From: Bordetella parapertussis
Lineage (GTDB): Bacteria > Pseudomonadota > Gammaproteobacteria > Burkholderiales > Burkholderiaceae_B
Reading direction: 5' to 3'
DNA length: 26,422 bases
Assembly: GCA_945903445.1 (NCBI GenBank)
Contig: CAMDNZ010000044.1
Location: 1 to 26,422, forward strand
Both the position numbers and the translations under genes were made by a program. Positions 15,372 through 21,672 of the stretch are shown in pieces (positions within the stretch are counted from its first letter, which is position 1; every line of letters starts with the position of its first letter). The notes below the pieces were generated by a model. That model did no database searches. It was given only the letters and a program-made list of their open reading frames with translations, and was not told the origin of the DNA.

Positions 15372-16994
15372 ATGCCTGTGTTCTCAATTCGTCGTTCTGT
15401 TGCATTTGTCGCTCTGGCGTTTGCGCCCGCCGTTTACGCGCAAAGCGTAGTGCCCGCGCCTGCCGTCCGCCCGACCGCGGCTGCACAAATGCCCCCCCCT
15501 CCTGCTGCGCCCGTGGCGGTCTTGAGCCAGTCTTCGGCCGCGCCGATGACGATCAAGCAAGTGGTCGAGCGAACGCTGCTCACCCACCCCGAGATCCAGG
15601 CTCGTTATCACGATTTCCGTTCGTCGCTCGAAGGCGAGAACGTGCAAGCCGCCGGTTTGCTACCCACCGTCGATTCCCGCGCTTATGTCGGTAAGGAATT
15701 CAGAAACGGCTATCCCGATCGCGGCTCGTTCAACTACAACCGCCCCGGCTTTAACGTCGAATTGCGTCAGTTGCTGTTCGACGGTTTCCGCACCAGCAAT
15801 CTGGTCAAACAAGCCGGATACGAAAAACTGTCGCGCTACTACGATTTGCTGGCCACCAGCGACGATCTGGCGCAGCAGACCACGCAAGCCTACCTCGACC
15901 TGCAACGCTATCGGTCGATGGAACTCTTGGCTCGCCAGAACTACAAGCTGCACGAAGACACGCTTGGACAGATTCGTGAGCGAACCCAGTCCGGCGTGGG
16001 ACGTGGCGTCGACCTGGAACAAGCGGGCGGCCGTTTGGCGTTGGCACAAACAAACTTGATGACCGAAACTGCCAACTTGATCGACGTCGAGCAGCGCTTC
16101 CGTCGACTGACCGGCATGGACCAGCCGGGCGAATTGCTGGATACGCCCGAACTGACCCCCGACCTGCCCATCAAGCCGGTCGATTTCGTTGACGCCATCC
16201 GTCGCAATCCTTCGTTTCTGTCCAAGCAGGCATTGCTGCAAGGTGCTAACGCGGGTGTCGCAGCATCGAAAGGCAACTTCTCGCCGCGCTTCGATTTCGT
16301 AGCTGCGACTGGTCGCGACCGAGGGGAAAACGCCGACTACAAGAACGTGCAAAGCTCGTCGGTCGCATTGCAGATGACGGCCAACTTGTACCGCGGTGGC
16401 GGCGACATGGCGCGAGTGCGTCAGACGACTAATCAAGCCTATGCCGCACGCGATGTGCGAGACTACACGTGCCGCAATGTGCAACAGGAACTCGCGATCG
16501 CCTGGAACAAGATTCTGACGCTGCGCGAGCAACTGCCTTTCTTGCGCGATCATGAAATCGCGACGACCAAGGTGCGCGACGCCTATCGCCAGCAATTCCG
16601 TATCGGCGAACGCTCTTTGCTCGATTTGCTCAACACCGAGAACGAATTGTTCGACTCGCGCCGCGCTTTGACCAACGGCATCTACGATCTGAAATTGGCC
16701 GAGTATCGCTTCCTGGCTTTGTCGCACCGCCTACTGCCGACCCTGGCATTGCAACCTGCGCGCGACGAAATGCCGGAAGAGAACAAAGTGTTGGAAACCT
16801 CGGACGAGATGATTCGGATCTGTTCGTCGGATGTACCGGACAGCAACCGTTTGGTGCCAGTGCAAGTTCATTACAACCAAGGCACGTTACCGCCGACGTT
16901 GGCGCCGGTTGCGACGCCCGACGTGTCGCCCGACACGGGTGCCGTACCGCTGAATGCGCCTGCCGACCCGGCAGCGCGTCCGTCAGGTTGGTAA
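15372..16994 (+). CDS. TolC-family outer-membrane channel of a type I secretion system (LapE/AggA-like)
   Basis: 540 residues. A signal peptide ends at about residue 23 (VYA-QS). A Pro/Ala-rich linker (about 24-55) comes before the first outer-membrane efflux domain (MTIKQVVERTLLTHPEIQARYHDF). The two repeated helical/strand halves of TolC follow (about 58-255 and 260-440), with the typical LRQLLFDGFRTSNLV strand motif and a second-half counterpart near NLYRGGGDMARVRQTTNQAY. A C-terminal extension of ~90 residues ends in a Pro/Ala-rich tail. In the family this protein forms the trimeric channel through which the ABC exporter and HlyD-type adaptor push the adhesin. It is the first gene of the plus-strand cluster. 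Its stop is 29 bases before the small gene that follows. Confidence 0.92.
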   Translation: MPVFSIRRSVAFVALAFAPAVYAQSVVPAPAVRPTAAAQMPPPPAAPVAVLSQSSAAPMTIKQVVERTLLTHPEIQARYHDFRSSLEGENVQAAGLLPTVDSRAYVGKEFRNGYPDRGSFNYNRPGFNVELRQLLFDGFRTSNLVKQAGYEKLSRYYDLLATSDDLAQQTTQAYLDLQRYRSMELLARQNYKLHEDTLGQIRERTQSGVGRGVDLEQAGGRLALAQTNLMTETANLIDVEQRFRRLTGMDQPGELLDTPELTPDLPIKPVDFVDAIRRNPSFLSKQALLQGANAGVAASKGNFSPRFDFVAATGRDRGENADYKNVQSSSVALQMTANLYRGGGDMARVRQTTNQAYAARDVRDYTCRNVQQELAIAWNKILTLREQLPFLRDHEIATTKVRDAYRQQFRIGERSLLDLLNTENELFDSRRALTNGIYDLKLAEYRFLALSHRLLPTLALQPARDEMPEENKVLETSDEMIRICSSDVPDSNRLVPVQVHYNQGTLPPTLAPVATPDVSPDTGAVPLNAPADPAARPSGW

Positions 16995-17023
16995 TCGGCA
17001 CGGCTTCTGCTGTGCAAACGATC

Positions 17024-17236
17024 ATGACTCAAAAAGACAACGGATTCTCACAACTCGACGCCGAATTCGTTCGTGTGTTGGAAGATCTGATCGATGCGCT
17101 GATCAGCAATGGGACGCTACGGTTGACCGACTTGCCGGTTCAAGCGCAGCGCAAGTTAACCGAACGGAAGCAGCAACGCGCCCGGCTTTTGGAAGAACTG
17201 GACCTTCTGCCTGATGACGACGGACAAGTTATCTGA
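17024..17236 (+). CDS. Unnamed 70-residue protein between the channel and exporter genes
   Basis: 70 residues from the ATG at 17024. A TTG at 16988 would extend it over the end of the channel gene and is less likely. It has no signal peptide or membrane span. It looks like a soluble helical protein with amphipathic helices (FVRVLEDLIDALISNG, then PVQAQRKLTERKQQRARLLEELD) and an acidic C-terminus, and could form a small coiled coil. I do not recognise a named family. Its position in the operon, the normal codon use and a 23-base overlap with the exporter start argue that it is real and co-translated. It could be an accessory or regulatory factor of this secretion system; that is inference. Confidence 0.65.
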   Translation: MTQKDNGFSQLDAEFVRVLEDLIDALISNGTLRLTDLPVQAQRKLTERKQQRARLLEELDLLPDDDGQVI

Positions 17237-17849
17237 CGACAAGCCGCAACCTCAGGACGCGGCCTTCCCGAATACCGTGCCGCCCGTACCGGGCGCCGAC
17301 GGTGCCACCGACGACGGTTCAGCACCTGCTGCCGGTAGCGAATGGCGCGCCGGAACGCAAGCCGACATAGACGACCCCTTGCTGAATTGTCTGGTGGAAG
17401 TCGCTCGCGTACACGGCGTGAAGGCGACGGCCCAAGCGTTGTCGGCGGGACTACCGCTCGAGAGTCACAAGCTGACACCAGAGCTTTTGCCCCGTGCCGC
17501 GGCGCGGGCGCGGTTAGCGGCTCGCATCGTCCGCAAGCCGCTCCAAGCCTTGATCGGCGATGTCTTACCCGCCATCCTGCTATTGCGCGGCGAACGTGCA
17601 TGCGTGCTGTACAAGGTCGAGGGCGAGATCTACACCGTCAGCCAGCCCGATCTCGGCACCGGCTACGTCGAAATGACGCTCGATGCACTGCTAGAGGAGT
17701 ACACCGGCCTGGCCGCACTGGCGAAGCCGCAATTTCGCTTCGATGCGCGCACGCCCCAGGTCGGTAAAGTCAAAGAACAGCACTGGTTCTGGTCGGCCAT
17801 CATGGACAACCGCCGACTCTACCGTGACGCGCTGTCGCTGCCCTGCTGA
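17214..17849 (+). CDS. Type I secretion ABC exporter, N-terminal fragment with C39-like domain (frameshifted)
   Basis: The frame encodes 211 residues and then stops. Residues ~1-50 are a Pro/Asp/Ala-rich extension. Residues ~53-178 look like the peptidase-like (CLD) domain of LapB/HlyB-type exporters (DPLLNCLVEVARVHG ... ALLEEYTGLAALAKPQFRF). The catalytic cysteine of true C39 peptidases is not at its expected place, so the domain probably docks the substrate rather than cutting it. The fragment ends with KEQHWFWSAIMDNRRLYRDAL, the usual sequence just before the first membrane span, then leaves the family frame near base 17834. The continuation is in the next frame (17864-19474). Confidence 0.85.
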   Translation: MTTDKLSDDKPQPQDAAFPNTVPPVPGADGATDDGSAPAAGSEWRAGTQADIDDPLLNCLVEVARVHGVKATAQALSAGLPLESHKLTPELLPRAAARARLAARIVRKPLQALIGDVLPAILLLRGERACVLYKVEGEIYTVSQPDLGTGYVEMTLDALLEEYTGLAALAKPQFRFDARTPQVGKVKEQHWFWSAIMDNRRLYRDALSLPC

Positions 17850-17863
17850 TCAATATTTTTGCG

Positions 17864-19474
17864 TTGGCCACACCGCTGTTCACCATGAACGTATATGACC
17901 GCGTGGTGCCCAACAACGCCACCGATACGTTATGGGTACTCGCTATCGGTATCGGATTGGTAATCATCTTCAATCTGTTTTTGTCTACGGCGCGCTCGCA
18001 TGTAGTCGATAGCGCCAGCAAGCGGGTAGATGTTCGATTATCTTCGCAGATCATGGAACGGGTATTGGACCTACGCATGGAGGGTCGTCCCGTCTCGGTC
18101 GGTTCGTTTGCCGCGAACCTTCGATCGTTCGAGTCGATACGCGATTTCATCGCCTCGGCCAGTATCACCACTTTGGTCGATCTGCCGTTCACGCTGCTGT
18201 TTCTGGCGGTGCTGGCATGGATTTCGCCCTATATGCTGATTCCACCGGTCGTCGCCATCGTGCTCATTCTGCTGGTATCGCTGGCTGCGCAAATGCGGAT
18301 GGAAGCGCTGACCATGTCCTCATTTCAAGCATCTTCGCAGCGCAACGCCACACTGGTCGAAGCCTTAACCGGCTTCGAGGCGGTCAAGACGCTCAACGCC
18401 CAGAGCACGATGCAACGCAATTGGGAACGCTCGACCGAGTTCATTGCCCAAACGGGTGGCAAACTCAAGTTGATCTCGTCTTCCACCGTTGGTTTCGTCT
18501 CGACGGTTCAACAACTGGTGTCGATCGCCGTAGTCATCATCGGCGTGTATCTCGCACAAGACTCCAAAATCTCCATGGGCGGCATCATTGCTTCGTCGAT
18601 GATCGCAGGCCGCTGCCTGGCACCTCTGGGCCAAATTGCCGGCTTGCTGATGCAGTTCCAGAACGCTCGTACATCGCTGGGTTCGATCGACAACTATATG
18701 AACCTGCCGGTCGAACGGCCGCGCGAAAGCGAATTCCTTGAACGTCCCGTTTTCAGTGGCGCAATCGAGTTTCGCGACGTCACGTTCTCCTACCCCAATA
18801 GCAAGCAGATGGCGCTCAAGAAGGTGACGCTGAAGATTGCCGCGGGTGAAAAAGTGGGCATTATCGGCCGGATCGGTTCGGGCAAGACCACACTCGAAAA
18901 GCTCGCGCTCGGGCTGTACCAGCCGACCGAGGGCGCCGTGCTGCTGGACGGCGTGGACGTACGCCAGATCGACCCCGCCGATCTGCGCCGCGCGATCGGC
19001 TATGTACCGCAGGACCCCACGCTGTTTTACGGCACCCTGAAATACAACCTCGCGATGGGTGCGCCCTACGCCGACGACAGCGCCATTTTGGCGGCGGCCA
19101 ATACGGCTGGCGTCACCGAGTTCGCCAATCTTAACCCCGCCGGTTTCGACATGACGATCGGCGAACGAGGCGAATCGCTGTCGGGCGGTCAACGCCAATC
19201 GGTTGCAGTCGCTCGCGCACTGATCAACGATCCCCCCATTCTGCTGCTGGACGAGCCTAGCAGCAACATGGACAACCAGAGCGAAACGCAGTTGCGCAAG
19301 CGCCTGGGCGATGCCAGCCGCAACAAGACTGTGATTCTGGTCACTCACCGTACCGCTCTGCTCGATCTGGTGGATCGACTGATCGTCATCGACGGCGGCG
19401 CGATCGTCGCCGACGGCCCGAAGGCTCAAGTGGTCGAGGCCCTGCGTCAAGGTCGTGTTGGACGCGGAGGCTGA
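17864..19474 (+). CDS. Type I secretion ABC exporter, membrane and ATPase part (LapB-like)
   Basis: 536 residues counted from a TTG at 17864; family sequence in this frame already begins at ~17834 (VAALLINIFALATPLFTMNVYDRVVPNN). The transmembrane domain covers about residues 1-270 and the ATPase domain about 300-530. Walker A is GRIGSGKTT (335-343), the ABC signature LSGGQ (439-443), Walker B ILLLDE (459-464) and the switch histidine His495 (VTHR); all are intact. The protein would power export of the giant adhesin through the HlyD-like adaptor and TolC-like channel. Without the first membrane helix, which is split by the frame change, a protein started at 17864 may not insert properly. It ends 2 bases before the adaptor gene. 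Confidence 0.9.
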   Translation: MATPLFTMNVYDRVVPNNATDTLWVLAIGIGLVIIFNLFLSTARSHVVDSASKRVDVRLSSQIMERVLDLRMEGRPVSVGSFAANLRSFESIRDFIASASITTLVDLPFTLLFLAVLAWISPYMLIPPVVAIVLILLVSLAAQMRMEALTMSSFQASSQRNATLVEALTGFEAVKTLNAQSTMQRNWERSTEFIAQTGGKLKLISSSTVGFVSTVQQLVSIAVVIIGVYLAQDSKISMGGIIASSMIAGRCLAPLGQIAGLLMQFQNARTSLGSIDNYMNLPVERPRESEFLERPVFSGAIEFRDVTFSYPNSKQMALKKVTLKIAAGEKVGIIGRIGSGKTTLEKLALGLYQPTEGAVLLDGVDVRQIDPADLRRAIGYVPQDPTLFYGTLKYNLAMGAPYADDSAILAAANTAGVTEFANLNPAGFDMTIGERGESLSGGQRQSVAVARALINDPPILLLDEPSSNMDNQSETQLRKRLGDASRNKTVILVTHRTALLDLVDRLIVIDGGAIVADGPKAQVVEALRQGRVGRGG

Positions 19475-19476
19475 TC

Positions 19477-20898
19477 ATGATGAAATTTGAAGTCGAGAAA
19501 AAGCCGTCGTTTCTGAGCAAGTTCTGGCGCGTGCCGCGTAACGCGGTCGTCAAGCTGTTCGACGTCCTTCTGTACGGCGCAGATCGGGGCAAAGCCAACG
19601 ATCGCGGCAGCTATGCAAGCAATGCCAACTACGCCATCCGGGAGGGCGAGGCAGGCGGTGCTCGCATTTTGCTGTGGACCTCGTTGGCCGCGGTGATTTT
19701 GCTGTTGCTGTGGGCGATGCTCGGCAGCATCGACGAAGTCGTCCGTGGCGAAGGCAAAGTCGTGCCGTCGCGCCAAGTCCAGGTCGTCCAGAGCTTGGAC
19801 GGCGGTATCGTCAAAGAGATTTCGGTGCGGTCGGGCCAGTTGGTGGAACAGGGCCAAGTGCTGTTGACCATCGATTCCACTCGATTCGCGTCGTCTTTGG
19901 GCGAGAACAACGCCGAGTTCATTTCGCTTCTCGCGCGCGCTGCCCGTCTGGAAGCGCTGGCAACGGGCCAACCCTTCCAGGTACCGGAGCGCGTATTGAA
20001 GGAAGCCCCGCAATTGGGCGAGGCCGAGCGCACCGCGTGGGAGCAACGTACCAACGAGATCAACGCCACGGTGAACGTCGCGCGCGAGCAGTTGCGTCAA
20101 CGCCAACAAGAATTGCGCGAGACGCATGCCAACCGGGACCAAGCGTCTGCGTCTTGCGGCTTGACGTCAAAAGAATTGAGCGTCACCCGGCCTCTTCTAA
20201 AAAGTGGTGCGGTGTCCGAAGTCGACCTATTGCGTCTGCAACGCGATGTCGCACGCTATTGTGGCGAGCAACGCAGCGCTGAAGCCTCGATCGGCAAGAT
20301 TCAAGCGGCGATTCAAGAAGCCGAAAGCAAGGTCAAGGAATCGGAGTTGAACATCCGCAACCAAGCCCGTAGCGAATTGTCGGAAGCCAATACCAAGCTG
20401 GCCACCTTGCGCGAAGGTCAACTGGCGCTGGCCGATCGGGTAAAGCTGGCCGAGGTCCGCTCGCCTGTGCGTGGAACGGTGAAAACACTCTTCAACAACA
20501 CGGTGGGCGGCGTGGTCCAGCCCGGCAAGGACATTGTCGAAATTGTCCCGGCCGACGATACCTTGCTGCTCGAAGTTCGCATTTTGCCGCGCGACATTGG
20601 TTTCCTGCACCCGGATCAGAAGGCCGAGGTCAAATTCACGGCCTACGACTTCTCGATTTATGGCGGCTTAGAAGGTCAGGTTGAACAAATTGGCGCCGAC
20701 ACGATTACCGATGAAAAGGGTAATTCGTACTACATCGTGAAGGTCCGTACGGCACAGTCCACCTTGGGCGATCAGAAGCTGGTCATCATCCCCGGCATGG
20801 TAGCGGACGTTCACATTCTCACTGGTAAGCGAACGGTGTTGCAGTATCTGCTCAAGCCGATTTTGCGGGCCAAGGAAAACGCATTCACAGAGCGCTGA
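19477..20898 (+). CDS. Type I secretion membrane fusion protein (HlyD family, LapC-like)
   Basis: 473 residues. A cytoplasmic N-terminal segment (~1-61) precedes a single transmembrane span (about 62-83, ILLWTSLAAVILLLLWAML). A lipoyl/barrel-sandwich half follows (VVPSRQVQVVQSLDGGIVKEI, about 95-130), then a long periplasmic helical hairpin (about 150-330, rich in Gln/Glu/Arg) and the second lipoyl half with beta barrel (KLAEVRSPVRGTVKTLFNN and onward). This is the standard adaptor that links the inner-membrane exporter to the TolC-like channel. Two adjacent ATG codons start the frame; the first is used here. The gene follows the exporter stop by 2 bases and precedes the regulator by 12 bases, so they are co-transcribed. 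Confidence 0.94.
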   Translation: MMKFEVEKKPSFLSKFWRVPRNAVVKLFDVLLYGADRGKANDRGSYASNANYAIREGEAGGARILLWTSLAAVILLLLWAMLGSIDEVVRGEGKVVPSRQVQVVQSLDGGIVKEISVRSGQLVEQGQVLLTIDSTRFASSLGENNAEFISLLARAARLEALATGQPFQVPERVLKEAPQLGEAERTAWEQRTNEINATVNVAREQLRQRQQELRETHANRDQASASCGLTSKELSVTRPLLKSGAVSEVDLLRLQRDVARYCGEQRSAEASIGKIQAAIQEAESKVKESELNIRNQARSELSEANTKLATLREGQLALADRVKLAEVRSPVRGTVKTLFNNTVGGVVQPGKDIVEIVPADDTLLLEVRILPRDIGFLHPDQKAEVKFTAYDFSIYGGLEGQVEQIGADTITDEKGNSYYIVKVRTAQSTLGDQKLVIIPGMVADVHILTGKRTVLQYLLKPILRAKENAFTER

Positions 20899-20910
20899 TA
20901 AAGGCTGCAA

Positions 20911-21534
20911 ATGAAATCAACGCCCGTCCTTTTAGTCACTCACGACGATCTACTCTGGCAGCACTGGCGCGGCTTGGACGAGCGCCGCTGGCTGCCGGCG
21001 CGCGCGCGCACGTTGAGCGAGTTGAAGCGCTGGCGCGAGCAAGGGCGCACGCTTGTCCTGCTGGACGCCGACCTTCCCCGCCTGCCCGATTGGCAAAGCA
21101 GCGAATACGCGGCCCTGCTCCAAGGTTTGCAGGTGGTGGTGGCTTCTTCGCGCCCAGCCGACGACCAAGGCACCCGCGCCCTGGGTGCGGGTGTGGTGGG
21201 GTATTGCCACGCCTACGCCCCAACCGCCTCGCTGGCCCAAGTGTTGGAAGTCGTCGAAAGCGGCGGTATCTGGATGGGCCGTTCTCTGGTTTCGCGGCTG
21301 CTGAAATTGGTGGACGACCGCACGCCGGATACCAATTGGCGCAGCGATCGCCTGACGGACCGCGAAAGCGAAGTCACCCTGCAAGCTGCACACGGTGCGA
21401 CCAACGCCGAGATTGCCGACGCTCTGGGTATCACCGAGCGGACCGTCAAGGCTCATTTGTCGGCGGTGTTCGATAAATTGGGTGTCAGCGATCGATTGCA
21501 GCTGGCTTTGCGTGTTCATGGAATAGCACGCTAA
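20911..21534 (+). CDS. LuxR/NarL-family response regulator with degenerate receiver, within the adhesin operon
   Basis: 207 residues. Residues ~1-120 resemble a response-regulator receiver: VTHDD acidic pair at 12-13 and LVLLDADLP with Asp52 at the phospho-acceptor position. The conserved Lys expected after GYxx is Ala101 (GYCHAYAP), so phosphorylation chemistry may be lost or altered. A LuxR-type helix-turn-helix follows at about 147-205 (LTDRESEVTLQAAHG ... ITERTVKAHLSAVFDKLGVSDR). It would bind DNA in the cytoplasm, plausibly to control its own operon or the adhesin gene 138 bases downstream. No sensor kinase is next to it. A Shine-Dalgarno-like AAGG lies 8 bases before the ATG. Confidence 0.9.
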   Translation: MKSTPVLLVTHDDLLWQHWRGLDERRWLPARARTLSELKRWREQGRTLVLLDADLPRLPDWQSSEYAALLQGLQVVVASSRPADDQGTRALGAGVVGYCHAYAPTASLAQVLEVVESGGIWMGRSLVSRLLKLVDDRTPDTNWRSDRLTDRESEVTLQAAHGATNAEIADALGITERTVKAHLSAVFDKLGVSDRLQLALRVHGIAR

Positions 21535-21672
21535 ACCTTTGTTTGGCTCCTGACACCTGGCTTGCAAACGACGCCAAATGGTTACGAATACCTGTCCTCA
21601 AGGACAATATTCCTGTCATCGTCCGCCTCGTAGTATCTGGTCATCTGGATCACTCCCTGTGTGGAAATCAAA
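21535..21672 (+). other. Gap between the regulator and the giant adhesin gene
   Basis: 138 bases. A small hairpin TGTCC-TCAA-GGACA lies at 21593-21606 without a T run, so it is not a clear terminator. GGAAAT about 6 bases before the ATG at 21673 serves as ribosome binding site. No convincing sigma-70 promoter was found, but the gap is much longer than the other spacings in the operon (2-29 bases), so a separate promoter or a regulator binding site here is possible. Confidence 0.4.

Larger units (their letters stand above)
17214..19474 (+). pseudogene. LapB-like exporter gene interrupted by an apparent one-base deletion
   Basis: Adding one G at 17834/17835 (GCGCTG-GTCGCTG instead of GCGCTGTCGCTG) joins the two frames into a single protein of about 753 residues, the expected size for a LapB-type exporter with an N-terminal extension. 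The site is not a long homopolymer, just GG versus G. No classic slippery heptamer is present, so programmed frameshifting is unlikely. A sequencing/assembly error or a real recent mutation are both possible; the rest of the gene shows no decay. Confidence 0.6.

Noticed and set aside
15660..16727. A 355-codon minus-strand frame in the outer-membrane channel gene
   Set aside because: It is antisense to an intact TolC-family gene with no own signals; likewise the minus-strand frame at 18365-19450 opposite the exporter ATPase.
17825..17850. Programmed ribosomal frameshift in the exporter gene
   Set aside because: There is no slippery heptamer of the X-XXY-YYZ kind and no obvious following pseudoknot; type I exporters are not known to use frameshifting. 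A mutation or sequence error is more likely.
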